This document shows, piece by piece, positions 1 to 8,571 of a stretch of DNA of 64,000 nucleotides. The stretch spans positions 19,932-83,931 of the forward strand of contig NZ_JBIWEX010000021.1 of the NCBI RefSeq assembly GCF_044762745.1, given 5' to 3'. The stretch is from Psychrobacillus sp044762745 (lineage in GTDB: Bacteria > Bacillota > Bacilli > Bacillales_A > Planococcaceae). Position 1 is the stretch's first letter; the number at the start of each line of letters is the position of its first letter. The position numbers and the translations under genes are program-made. The notes under the pieces were generated by a model. It was not told the origin of the DNA. It saw only the letters and a program-made list of their open reading frames with translations, and ran no database searches.

Positions 1-1068
1 TGGTCCTACTCTTCTTCCTAGCTCGACAAACCCTGGGTTACAGGAATCTTGGACGACTTCTAGAAAAGTTTCATCTCCATGCCCTTGTCTTTTCCAGCAA
101 CGGAGTCTAGCACCTTCTACCATTACATAACCAGGATCATAAAAATGATCATTTTCTAAATCCACTACATTCTCTTCTAGTGCAGCGCTCAGTGTAATTA
201 TTTTAAATGTGGAGCCAGGTTCAAATGTCATCCAAACTGGTAAATTACGATTATAGATAGTAGAATCCACATCTTGATAATTAGCAGGGTCAAAGTTTGG
301 CGCGGAGGCGAGGGCAAGTATTTCTCCTGTATTAGGATTCATTGCTATACCAATCGCTTGCGTCGCATCATACTGCTTCATCGCTTGAGAAAGTTCTCTT
401 TCTACAACTTGTTGAACTTTCATATCAATGGTCAGTTGCACATGATTTCCTTTCGCTCCACTTTTCCAACCATCATCTACATGCGGTAAAGGAATCCCTT
501 TTGCATCCGTATACATTCGAATGGCTGAATCATTTCCTTTTAATACAGTATCATATTGATATTCAATACCTGCGAGTCCTTGTTTATCATAACCAGTAAA
601 TCCTAGCAATCTAGAAAGCATCTCCCCATGCGGATAGTCTCGTATGTAGTCAACGCCTGAATATAAACCTTTAATATTCTTATCTTGTATTTCCATCGCT
701 AGTTCAGTAGAAATGTTTTTGCCAGCTGGGGCAATTTTTATGATATTCTCTCTTTTATTTATTTGTTCAAATAGCTTTTCTTTATCCATCTCAATGAGTG
801 GGGCGATCTGATCTGCTACTTGTTCCGGATTATCATTTTGAGACGGCATGTAATATAATGTTGGGGCAAGCTTATTTCCAACAATTACTTCTCCATTTCT
901 GTCCAGAATATTGCCACGGAGATATGAATAAGGGAGTTCCCGATCCCAGCTTTGTTTCGCTTTAGTCGTCAATTCATCAAACTGAAAAAACTGGAGCTGT
1001 ATTAGTTTAGATCCAACTAACACAAATAGAATAATCGTAATCAGCCAAATCATTCGTAGACGGATCAT
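1..1068 (-). CDS. spoVD: Stage V sporulation protein D (SpoVD), C-terminus beyond left edge
   Basis: Class B penicillin-binding protein: a membrane-anchored transpeptidase that crosslinks spore cortex peptidoglycan. About 356 residues are visible before the window ends. An N-terminal membrane segment (about residues 5-22) is followed by the PBP dimerisation domain (LRGNILDRNGEV) and the transpeptidase start, with active-site EPGSTFK around residue 285 and the SxN motif as SCNPG just inside the edge; the KTG motif lies outside. The gene follows pbpB by about 100 bases, as in other Bacillales, and the GARLRCWKR region is typical of SpoVD. The ATG at 1068 is the first standard start in frame, but the best ribosome site (AAAGGAG) is about 22 bases upstream, so the start is uncertain. 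Confidence 0.9.
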   Translation of the reverse strand, partial: MIRLRMIWLITIILFVLVGSKLIQLQFFQFDELTTKAKQSWDRELPYSYLRGNILDRNGEVIVGNKLAPTLYYMPSQNDNPEQVADQIAPLIEMDKEKLFEQINKRENIIKIAPAGKNISTELAMEIQDKNIKGLYSGVDYIRDYPHGEMLSRLLGFTGYDKQGLAGIEYQYDTVLKGNDSAIRMYTDAKGIPLPHVDDGWKSGAKGNHVQLTIDMKVQQVVERELSQAMKQYDATQAIGIAMNPNTGEILALASAPNFDPANYQDVDSTIYNRNLPVWMTFEPGSTFKIITLSAALEENVVDLENDHFYDPGYVMVEGARLRCWKRQGHGDETFLEVVQDSCNPGFVELGRRVGP

Positions 1069-1165
1069 TTGATTTATTTTAGAAATGCCATTTTCTCCTT
1101 TTACTCGTTTTAGATAACCTATGAGAAAATGGCAATAACTATTCTATACCTCTTCTATAACTCTA

Positions 1166-3370
1166 TTAATCCTGTGGTAGTTCTTCCACTAATTCCTCTT
1201 CTTTAGGATCAACATTGGATGTTTCTTCGGGGGTCGCTAATTTGACAACAATAGGTGTTTCACTAGTTACAACTGAACCTGCTGTCAAACTTTGCTCTGT
1301 GACAAATCCCTCCCCAATAATTTCGATTGGAAGATTCGCTAATGATTTATATAACATTAAATTGCGTTTGGACCAACCTGAAAAATTTGGTAATTGGATT
1401 TCACCTTGTCCTTTTATGAACACCATGCCACTAGAAATAATAGAAGTACCAACAGTTGGGTACTGCTCCATTACATTTTCTGACTGCCCAATTATAACAG
1501 TTTTCAAGCCTTGTGACTCTAGCATACTTTGGCTCTCAATAATATTTTTACCTATTACGTTTGGCATTTCAATTGGAGTAGCAAGTTCTAGATTTTCAGG
1601 TTGAACATTTAAGTATTTCAAACTTTTTTCAGTTACTGCATTAAATATTTCCGCAACTGGTTGTGAACCAGCTTCCGTTAACTTTAAATGCGGTTTATGA
1701 ACAGTTACATATACGATGAGTTGGGGGTCTTCTACAGGTGCCATTCCTAAGAAGGAATACAAGAATACTTCCCGCCCCCAGTAATATCCTCCCCCTGGTT
1801 TTGCAATCTGTGCTGTTCCAGTCTTCCCAGCTGTAGTATATTCATCTAACTTAAAACGCTTGGCGGTACCATGCTCAGATGTAACCGTACTAGCTAAAAT
1901 TTCCTTCACTTGATCGGCTGTTTTTGCTGAAATAGGTGATTTCTTTTCGGTTGGCTTATGATTGCTTATTACTTCACCGGTATTAGGATCAACAATTTTA
2001 TCAATGACATATGGTTGCATCATCTTGCCGTTATTTGTTATTGCAGTCATCCCTTGGACCATTTGAATAGGTGTTACAGTTGTACCTTGCCCGTATGTGG
2101 TCGTTACTCTATTCATAGGATAAGTGTCAAGAATTGTACCCGTAGCTTCATTCGGAAGATCGATGCCTGTTTTTTCTCCAAAACCGAAACGATGAATATA
2201 GTCGATGAATGTTTCATCTCCCATTCTATTAAGTAAATATGCCATGGATACGTTAGACGATCGTTGAAAACCTTCTAAATACGTAATCGTGCCCCACCCA
2301 TATACATTATGATCTCGAATGGTATCACCAAATAATGTGTAAGATCCAGATTTATAATAGTCATTTGGATCCCATACGCCTTCTTCGATTGCTGCAGCTA
2401 ATGTAAAGATTTTCATCGTGGAGCCAGGTTCTATCGTTTGCTCTGTTGCCTCATTTAACCAATTCGTAGACAATCCTTCTCGGGTATTTGGTTCGAACGT
2501 TGGCCTTTGGGACATCGCAAGAATTTCTCCTGTTTTAGCATTCGCTACTATGGCAGTCATTTTCTCTGGATTATATTTTTCTTCCGCTTGGTTAAGTGCA
2601 TCTTCTAAGAAGTTTTGAATCGTTTTATCTATGGTCAAATATATATCTTGACCATTCTGTGGTTCCGTTACCATTTTTTCAGCATTTGGAAGTAAAAATC
2701 CTTTTGTATCACTCTTAAATTCTACTTTCCCTGGGGTTCCAGTTAACTCTTTGTCATATATATATTCTAGCCCCATTTTCCCTGCCGTTTTTACTTCACC
2801 ATCTTCGTTTTCTTCTTTTAATGCAAATCCTATTAAATGCGATGCAAATTGCCCGTTAGGATAGAGTCTTTTCAAATCTTGTACGAAAATAATTCCAGGT
2901 AGATTATGTGCTTTTATTTCATTCATTTCTTTATGACTAATATCTCTACCTGCTTTTCCAAACTCGACTTGATATCTTTCTTTTTCTATATTTTTGTTCA
3001 ATAAATCGACTATTTCCTCTTCCGTCATATCAATATATTCCGATAATACTTGCGCCGTTTCTTTCGTATCTATGACATGTCGAGGTACTTTACTATTCTC
3101 CGTGGCTTTCGGACTAATAACGGCAATCATCTTATAACTTAATGTGTCTTGAACAAGAATTTCCCCGTTCCGATCGATAATCTTCCCTCTACTCGCCTGT
3201 AAAACTTGCTCTCTATTATACTTGGAATCTGCTTTTGCTGTTAACACTTGACCTTCTACAACCCCGGTAACTTGAATGAAAACAAATCTACCTAACAATA
3301 CAAAAAAGAGCCCTCCATAAAGTAAAAACATTAGAAAGGCTCCCCATTGAAAACGAAATTTCTTATTCAT
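1166..3370 (-). CDS. pbpB: Penicillin-binding protein 2B, septal transpeptidase with PASTA domains
   Basis: Class B PBP that makes septal peptidoglycan with FtsW and the FtsL/DivIB/DivIC complex, anchored in the membrane by one N-terminal segment (about 12-32). The dimerisation domain contains RGKIIDRNGE. Transpeptidase motifs are STMK at 317-320, SSN at 371-373 and KTG at 516-518. Two C-terminal PASTA repeats occupy about 601-650 and 651-712, followed by an acidic tail. The length of 734 is normal for the family. The ATG overlaps the ftsL stop by four bases (ATGA), implying translational coupling within the mraZ-rsmH-ftsL-pbpB operon. Confidence 0.95.
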   Translation of the reverse strand: MNKKFRFQWGAFLMFLLYGGLFFVLLGRFVFIQVTGVVEGQVLTAKADSKYNREQVLQASRGKIIDRNGEILVQDTLSYKMIAVISPKATENSKVPRHVIDTKETAQVLSEYIDMTEEEIVDLLNKNIEKERYQVEFGKAGRDISHKEMNEIKAHNLPGIIFVQDLKRLYPNGQFASHLIGFALKEENEDGEVKTAGKMGLEYIYDKELTGTPGKVEFKSDTKGFLLPNAEKMVTEPQNGQDIYLTIDKTIQNFLEDALNQAEEKYNPEKMTAIVANAKTGEILAMSQRPTFEPNTREGLSTNWLNEATEQTIEPGSTMKIFTLAAAIEEGVWDPNDYYKSGSYTLFGDTIRDHNVYGWGTITYLEGFQRSSNVSMAYLLNRMGDETFIDYIHRFGFGEKTGIDLPNEATGTILDTYPMNRVTTTYGQGTTVTPIQMVQGMTAITNNGKMMQPYVIDKIVDPNTGEVISNHKPTEKKSPISAKTADQVKEILASTVTSEHGTAKRFKLDEYTTAGKTGTAQIAKPGGGYYWGREVFLYSFLGMAPVEDPQLIVYVTVHKPHLKLTEAGSQPVAEIFNAVTEKSLKYLNVQPENLELATPIEMPNVIGKNIIESQSMLESQGLKTVIIGQSENVMEQYPTVGTSIISSGMVFIKGQGEIQLPNFSGWSKRNLMLYKSLANLPIEIIGEGFVTEQSLTAGSVVTSETPIVVKLATPEETSNVDPKEEELVEELPQD

Positions 3371-3735
3371 TGTCCTGGTACTACCTTCACGTTTTGCTCA
3401 TTCAGTTTCAAACCGAGCTCTTCCGCCTTTTTCCAAATGCGATCATAGGTAGATAATTCACTTACTTGTATGGACAAATCTGTATTTTCTTTTGAAGTAG
3501 TATCGATTTGTTTTTCGATTAGAGAAATGTCCGTAGTTGTAGAACGAACTGCGGTTTGCGTTTGGATAATCATAACAGAGAGTACCGTTACTACAGAAAG
3601 CAGACAAATGAGTAATATTTTCTCGCCCTTTGATAAAAACTTTTTATGTTTTTTAACCGGATTCTGTATTTGTGGTTGTACTGGGAAAGAAGGACGACTT
3701 ATGTATGTTTCTGATTGATGTTTACGTAAGGCCAT
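3367..3735 (-). CDS. ftsL: Cell division protein FtsL
   Basis: Small bitopic division protein of 122 residues that joins DivIC and DivIB at the septum. It has a basic cytoplasmic N-terminus, one membrane segment at about 39-57 and an extracytoplasmic coiled coil (about 65-112). FtsL family members diverge strongly in sequence, so the call rests mainly on position between rsmH and pbpB and on this topology. The ATG immediately follows the rsmH stop codon (TAA-ATG), with the ribosome site GGGAG inside the end of rsmH. Confidence 0.9.
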   Translation of the reverse strand: MALRKHQSETYISRPSFPVQPQIQNPVKKHKKFLSKGEKILLICLLSVVTVLSVMIIQTQTAVRSTTTDISLIEKQIDTTSKENTDLSIQVSELSTYDRIWKKAEELGLKLNEQNVKVVPGQ

Positions 3736-4686
3736 TTAAACACTCCCTTTTTCAATTAGTTTTTCCACAATTCGTAGCTTAGCGGATCGAGATCGGTTAT
3801 TCACTTCAAGTTCTTCAGCTGATGGCAATATCGGTTTTCTTGTTACTAGTTTTAACATAGGCTCCATCCCGGCTGGAATTACTGGCAAGTTTGGAGGTAA
3901 ATCAGGTAACGACGATGCTTCTTTAAAAATTGTTTTTGCTAGTCTATCTTCGAGCGAATGGAATGTAATTACACTTATTCTCCCACCAACGTTTATAAGT
4001 TGGATAGCATCTTCGAGGGAATCCTCTGCTGCTCCAAGTTCATCATTTACAGCTATCCGAATTGCTTGAAATATTCGTTTCGCCGGATGCCCACCTGTTC
4101 TTCTTGCCGCAGCTGGAATTCCTGCTTTGATCAATTCCACCAATTGAAAAGTAGTCTCAATTGGAGCTGTTTCCCTGGATTGTTCGATTTTACGAGCAAT
4201 TTGTTTGGAGAACTTCTCTTCCCCGTATCGGAAAAATATTTTGACCAATTTTTCATATGCCCACTCATTGACAACATGATAAGCAGTTAACTCGCTTGTT
4301 TGATCCATACGCATATCGAGTGGAGCATCATAGTTATAGCTGAAACCACGTTCTGGCGTATCGAGTTGTGGAGAAGAAACCCCAAGGTCATATAATATGC
4401 CATCTACTTTTTCAATCCCAATGCTCGCAAGTTCTTTCTTCAAATGACGAAAATTCGCATGTACAAAAGTTACTTGTTCTAAGTAAGGTGCAAGCTTTAC
4501 TTTTGCATTTTCAATTGCTGTCATATCTTGATCGAAACAGATTAACTTGCCTTGCTCATTTAGTTGTTTCACTAAGTATTCACTATGACCTGCACCACCT
4601 AATGTACAGTCCACGTAAATACCATCTGGACGAACGGCAAGTCCATCTACCGTTTCTTTTAATAATACTGTTGTGTGATGAAACAA
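3736..4686 (-). CDS. rsmH: 16S rRNA (cytosine(1402)-N4)-methyltransferase RsmH
   Basis: SAM-dependent methyltransferase (MraW) that modifies C1402 in the ribosomal P site. The SAM-binding loop GGAGHS is at 30-35, and the conserved LGVSSPQLD and RGFSY segments follow. The C-terminal NNRSRSAKLR signature is typical. Its 316 residues match the family. The start is TTG, preceded by GGAGGG at a spacing of six. It is the second gene of the mraZ-led operon and directly abuts ftsL. Confidence 0.96.
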   Translation of the reverse strand: MFHHTTVLLKETVDGLAVRPDGIYVDCTLGGAGHSEYLVKQLNEQGKLICFDQDMTAIENAKVKLAPYLEQVTFVHANFRHLKKELASIGIEKVDGILYDLGVSSPQLDTPERGFSYNYDAPLDMRMDQTSELTAYHVVNEWAYEKLVKIFFRYGEEKFSKQIARKIEQSRETAPIETTFQLVELIKAGIPAAARRTGGHPAKRIFQAIRIAVNDELGAAEDSLEDAIQLINVGGRISVITFHSLEDRLAKTIFKEASSLPDLPPNLPVIPAGMEPMLKLVTRKPILPSAEELEVNNRSRSAKLRIVEKLIEKGSV

Positions 4687-4713
4687 GCCTTTCCCTCCTT
4701 AAATTTTTATTCC

Positions 4714-5145
4714 TCAAATATCGAAGCCAATCATATTTTCTGCAATATCATTGAAGGAATCCTCTGATTCTTCAAAGTAATTTTCCCATGCATCCTTCGC
4801 CCAAATTTCCAGGCGATTCGATACACCTAACACGATACATTCCTTGTCCATCTTTGCATAACTACGAAGATTACTTGGAATATTAATACGTCCTGTTTTA
4901 TCAATTTCAACTTCTGTAGCACCTGAAAAGAAAAACCGAGTAAATGCTCGTGCATCTTTTTTCGTTACAGGGAGTTCTTTCAATTTTTCCTCGAGTTTTC
5001 GCCATTCATCCATAGGATAACCAAATAAACAATTATCAAGACCACGTGTTAAAACAAAACAGTCTTCTAAGTGTTCACGAAATTTGGAAGGTATTATTAA
5101 CCGTCCTTTCGCATCAACGTTATGTTGATATTCGCCCATGAACAT
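4714..5145 (-). CDS. mraZ: Division/cell-wall cluster regulator MraZ
   Basis: DNA-binding protein with two SpoVT/AbrB-type swapped-hairpin domains, visible as DAKGRLIIPSKFR near the N-terminus and DKTGRINIPSNLR about 70 residues later. The ATG at 5145 (MFMGEYQ) has GGGGTGA five bases upstream and gives 143 residues, the usual family length; an in-frame GTG three codons earlier overlaps the ribosome site. MraZ family members bind direct repeats upstream of their own gene, and such repeats occur here at 5176-5201. It is the first gene of the division operon. Confidence 0.96.
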   Translation of the reverse strand: MFMGEYQHNVDAKGRLIIPSKFREHLEDCFVLTRGLDNCLFGYPMDEWRKLEEKLKELPVTKKDARAFTRFFFSGATEVEIDKTGRINIPSNLRSYAKMDKECIVLGVSNRLEIWAKDAWENYFEESEDSFNDIAENMIGFDI

Positions 5146-5175
5146 GCTACTCACCCCACTTTATGTCATTAACAT

Positions 5176-5201
5176 ACCACATCCCCCCACTTTCCTCCAC
5201 C
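5176..5201 (-). promoter_or_regulatory. Putative MraZ box: three direct repeats, 10 bp period
   Basis: Read on the minus strand, GTGGAG (5201-5196), GTGGGG (5191-5186) and GTGGTA (5181-5176) occur with four-base spacers, exactly one helical turn apart, 31-56 bases upstream of the mraZ start. MraZ family proteins are known to bind short GTGG(A/G)-type direct repeats with this spacing. Autoregulation here is inferred. A candidate promoter further upstream (TTGAAA, 17 bases, TTAAAA at about 5240-5208) is weak. Confidence 0.7.
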
Positions 5202-5299
5202 CATTTTTTAAAAAATAAGCATTTAATTTTTCAAAATGCGTAAATAGTACTTGTTGAGACAAAAACAGTGCCTAAAAGCTATATTTTTCATCATACAAA

Positions 5300-5324
5300 A
5301 ACCCCCACATAAACTGTGGGGGCT
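5300..5324 (-). terminator. Rho-independent terminator after bshC
   Basis: On the minus strand, the stem GCCCCCACA / TGTGGGGGT with a five-base loop is followed by TTTTTGT. It lies about 140 bases past the bshC stop, with a degenerate family B repeat in between. Confidence 0.8.
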
Positions 5325-5460
5325 TTTGGGGCCAACAGGATGTTGGTCACTCAGGCGTTGAGGCCCACAGGATGTGGGTCATGCAATCGTTGCCGCAGGA
5401 CGCGGCGAACTTAGATTGCCTTCCTTTTGACGCGGTAATCTTAGCCAGAGTTCCTCTGTT
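5325..5460 (-). repeat. Degenerate family B intergenic repeat fragment
   Basis: Contains GGCCCACAGGATGTGGGTCATG and GCGGCGAACTTAGATTG-like stretches that match, in reverse orientation, inner parts of the repeats at 20211-20515 and 48702-48884 (TCTAAGTTCGCGACATC and ATGACCCACATCGTGCGGG). The outer GAAAAGCG arms are not recognisable. It sits between the bshC stop and its terminator. Confidence 0.6.
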
Positions 5461-7077
5461 TTATATATACACTGTATGATGCTTCCCATTAAACTCATAA
5501 GGAACTTCTAAAAGCTCTTTTATAAAATCTAATCCTATCTCATTTAATAATTGAAGTGGGGAATAGGTTCTCTCTTGTAATCCTCCATTTGGGATTAGTT
5601 CCATAATAATTCGATCATATCGATGAATAGTAGCATCTAACTTACCAACAAGGGTATCATCTATTGCATGTTCGATAAATGTTAATTGCCTTTCATGATA
5701 ACGTAAATTCTTCTCCACTAACGGACTCAATTTAAGATTATCCTCTATTAAAAGTTCTTCTAACTGAGCATACTTCGCTGCAAGCTCCTGTTTCATCGTT
5801 TCAATCAATTGAGGAATTTGTTCATTTCGATGATCGTTAATGTATTGAATTTTCGCCTCTTCTACTACTCCATCCCATACATCTTGTATCAGGAACGAAA
5901 ATTTTTCGAGTAATGTTTGTGTTTTTGTATTAACCACCGTCACACTTAATCTCGGCATAATAACTGGCATTTTCATTTGAAATAGTTCAAATGCTGATTT
6001 TAATGTTCCCCAATAAGCAATTTCACCTGGCCCTCCGATAAAGCTCAACACAGGAAATACCATCTCTTGCATAATTGGTCTCGTTACAACGTTATTACTT
6101 AAGTTCTCCGGATGATTGACTGCAATATGCATCAACTCATCTTTTGTAAAGGAAAGACCTTTTGCTTCGTTGATGAACATCCCATCTTGTCTTTCTAATA
6201 AAAATCGTTCTCCGGATTCCACATAAAATAAATGGGCAGCGGATTCCTTTGTTTGAATCGGCGTTCCGAAACCGGCTTTTTCAAATTCTTTTTCTTTTTC
6301 AAACACGATTCCCGATAGTTCTGAAGCGTTCTCCACAAAAAGTTGGAAATATTCACTTTCTAACTTTCTAAACGGTTCGTAAGCAGCATCTATTAAAAGT
6401 AAACCTTCTTCTTGAAAGAAATCATTCATAAGGGCTGCAAAGAATTCCGTGTACGTTAAATGATTTTCTAAGTGATTCATTACTTTAGCAAAAAGCACTC
6501 TAGTGTGTAACGTTTCCGGTAAATTTTGAAAAATTTCAGCCAAGTAATGTTCCATTATTGATTGATCAAATGTAGTTTCGGAAGCTATTTTCTTTATTTT
6601 CGATTTTTCAGGGTATACAAACTTTTGAAGTTTTCTACTTCTTTCTATGTAAACATGGTTAATCTCGTCAATATCATGATCTTCTCCAGCAATCCAAAAA
6701 ACAGGAATAACAGGAACTCCCAGTTTCTCTCTTTGCTGCTTTGCTAACGTAATAACCGATATCGCCTTATGGATAGAATACATTGGTCCCGTTAATATAC
6801 CTGACTGTTGACCTCCAATTACGACGACGCCATTGTCCTTTAACTCTTCTAAATGTTGGTTACTTTTTTCTGAAAGCCCAAACTTACGCATATAATCTGT
6901 TAAGACGTTTACAAGTTGAGCTCTTTTATGTTTGCTAAAATCAGTTTCTTGAAGTCTTTTATTAAGTGCCTTTTGATTCCATTCATAATGAAAAAAAGAA
7001 GATAAACTAGATGTATCATTCAAATATTTCTTATAAAAAAGGTTCGCGAATGGTTGTGTGTGTTGCTCTAATCGCAC
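5461..7077 (-). CDS. bshC: Bacillithiol biosynthesis cysteine-adding enzyme BshC
   Basis: Adds cysteine to glucosaminyl-malate in the last step of bacillithiol synthesis, in the cytoplasm. The protein shows the family pattern VVIGGQQSGILTGPMY, then PVFWIAGEDHDIDEINH and FIGGPGEIAYWG in the Rossmann-like core, then a C-terminal coiled coil. I place the start at the GTG at 7077, which has GAGGTGG five bases upstream and gives 538 residues, close to the usual 539; a longer open frame reaches 7134 without a good ribosome site. It precedes mraZ as in other Bacillales. Confidence 0.95.
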   Translation of the reverse strand: MRLEQHTQPFANLFYKKYLNDTSSLSSFFHYEWNQKALNKRLQETDFSKHKRAQLVNVLTDYMRKFGLSEKSNQHLEELKDNGVVVIGGQQSGILTGPMYSIHKAISVITLAKQQREKLGVPVIPVFWIAGEDHDIDEINHVYIERSRKLQKFVYPEKSKIKKIASETTFDQSIMEHYLAEIFQNLPETLHTRVLFAKVMNHLENHLTYTEFFAALMNDFFQEEGLLLIDAAYEPFRKLESEYFQLFVENASELSGIVFEKEKEFEKAGFGTPIQTKESAAHLFYVESGERFLLERQDGMFINEAKGLSFTKDELMHIAVNHPENLSNNVVTRPIMQEMVFPVLSFIGGPGEIAYWGTLKSAFELFQMKMPVIMPRLSVTVVNTKTQTLLEKFSFLIQDVWDGVVEEAKIQYINDHRNEQIPQLIETMKQELAAKYAQLEELLIEDNLKLSPLVEKNLRYHERQLTFIEHAIDDTLVGKLDATIHRYDRIIMELIPNGGLQERTYSPLQLLNEIGLDFIKELLEVPYEFNGKHHTVYI

Positions 7078-7250
7078 GATTTTTCCACCTCTAATTATCA
7101 ATTTCACCTTAGCGTTTTGTGTATTGCTCCACAAAAAATGAATCTTATGCGTCGGTTGTTATCCTAATCCAACAGAGTTCCTTACGTGTTACTGAATTAA
7201 GACAAATTCTTGTATGAGTATATCATTACAGGAGAAAGCATGGAAAATTA

Positions 7251-7640
7251 TTAGCTTATATAACCTAATACATATCGGATAACTCCGAATATCCAGAGAA
7301 ACGCATAAAATAGACAAAGTAACATAAATAACATTCTCCAAATTTTTCGAAGTAGTGGCCGAACTTCCATTTCACTTTTTGTACGCCAATCAAAAAACGT
7401 CATGATTGTTCCGAATATTAACGAGCAAATGATTAACAGGAAGCCAATATTCTTCACGAAAACAACTGAGTAAACATGAGAAACCGAAAAAAATAATAGA
7501 AATGTCGTTACATCCGCCGCAATACCGATGGATCTTTTTCGTTTATGTAAAAAGTACTTAGCGACGAAAAACGTCATGATAAATAGTACGACTGGAAATA
7601 ATATTAAAAACGAAATAATCGTATTAAAGATGTCGTTCAC
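7251..7640 (-). CDS. DUF3397-type small membrane protein
   Basis: A 129-residue integral membrane protein with four predicted segments (about 5-27, 38-58, 64-82, 101-125). The pattern FVAKYFLHKRKRSIGIAADV followed by an acidic/basic loop (DWRTKSEMEV) resembles the DUF3397 family of Bacillales, whose function is unknown. The GTG start lies inside the end of panE (17-base overlap), so the two genes are probably translated from one message. I know of no gene here in B. subtilis; similar proteins neighbour panE and bshC in other Planococcaceae (from memory). Confidence 0.75.
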   Translation of the reverse strand: MNDIFNTIISFLILFPVVLFIMTFFVAKYFLHKRKRSIGIAADVTTFLLFFSVSHVYSVVFVKNIGFLLIICSLIFGTIMTFFDWRTKSEMEVRPLLRKIWRMLFMLLCLFYAFLWIFGVIRYVLGYIS

Positions 7641-8514
7641 CTACTTCATTCTTTTCATGCAGTAATAAATAAAATGCGTGCAATATCGGTAATTTTTTAT
7701 TTCTTTTTCTAGCTTCTTCTATTATCGCTCCAACAATTGTATCGAGTTCCATTAAGCGACCGTTCTCATAATCTTTTAACATGGAAGAGTGATTATATTG
7801 TGTATTCATACAGAGGGTAACTACTTCTTCCCATGAAAAGCGGTCTTTCCACTCTTCAAATGCTTCCATCATTTCATCATATATATTTTTAGTAATAGTT
7901 TTATAAGCTAAGTTTTTTACGAGCTCGCCATTTGGAACACGTGCAATAGTCGTTAAAGGATTGATCAAACTATTTAACATTGCTTTTTTAAACAATACAT
8001 CTTCTATTTGAGAAGAGATTTCTAACGGAAAATGCGCATTAGGAGGAAGTAATAATTCCTCTATCCTTTCCCATTCCCCTTTCAAAATACCAATAGTCGT
8101 AACTCCTATTCCTAAATGCTGGACTGTATGTGCATCTTTTTTCATTGCCCCATGTAAAACGGAACCTATCATAATAGTGTCGTGTTTTAATGTAGTAGCA
8201 AAAGTGAGATGGAGTAACCCATTTTGTAAAAATAAAAGAGGAATATTTTTTGGTAATGCGTCTAATTCATCTTTTATCGATTGTAAATGATGGTATTTCA
8301 CCGCAATAATAATTAAATCCATTTCGTTTAGCTCGCCCATCTTAAAGACAAGATTACTAGGGATCAACTGCTTAACTGTATTACTTTTTTCTATGTATAA
8401 CTTATTTGGCGTATTTGAATCTCGAACTAAAAATGTAATGGAATGTTTTGCTTCTGCTAAATAAGCTCCAAATAACATTCCAATAGATCCAGCACCTATA
8501 ATTCCTATGTTCAT
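7624..8514 (-). CDS. panE: 2-dehydropantoate 2-reductase (ketopantoate reductase)
   Basis: NADPH-dependent reduction of ketopantoate to pantoate for coenzyme A synthesis. The N-terminal Rossmann motif GIIGAGSIGMLFG starts at residue 3. The second domain carries the conserved lysine region LFKKAMLNSLINPLTTI and a C-terminal helix with ENGRLMELDTIVG. The ATG at 8514 has GAGGTG eight bases upstream; a GTG three codons earlier is part of that ribosome site. It is equivalent in position to B. subtilis ylbQ, upstream of bshC. Confidence 0.92.
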   Translation of the reverse strand: MNIGIIGAGSIGMLFGAYLAEAKHSITFLVRDSNTPNKLYIEKSNTVKQLIPSNLVFKMGELNEMDLIIIAVKYHHLQSIKDELDALPKNIPLLFLQNGLLHLTFATTLKHDTIMIGSVLHGAMKKDAHTVQHLGIGVTTIGILKGEWERIEELLLPPNAHFPLEISSQIEDVLFKKAMLNSLINPLTTIARVPNGELVKNLAYKTITKNIYDEMMEAFEEWKDRFSWEEVVTLCMNTQYNHSSMLKDYENGRLMELDTIVGAIIEEARKRNKKLPILHAFYLLLHEKNEVGERHL

Positions 8515-8533
8515 ATAAATCACCTCGGCTTAT

Positions 8534-8565
8534 AAAAAGGTCTACCGAAATGGTAGACCTTTTTT
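8534..8565 (-). terminator. Terminator after the carboxyltransferase gene
   Basis: AAAAAGGTCTACC / GGTAGACCTTTTTT stem with a five-base loop between the carboxyltransferase stop and the panE start. The T-run is present on both strands. Confidence 0.88.
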
Positions 8566-8571
8566 AACATA

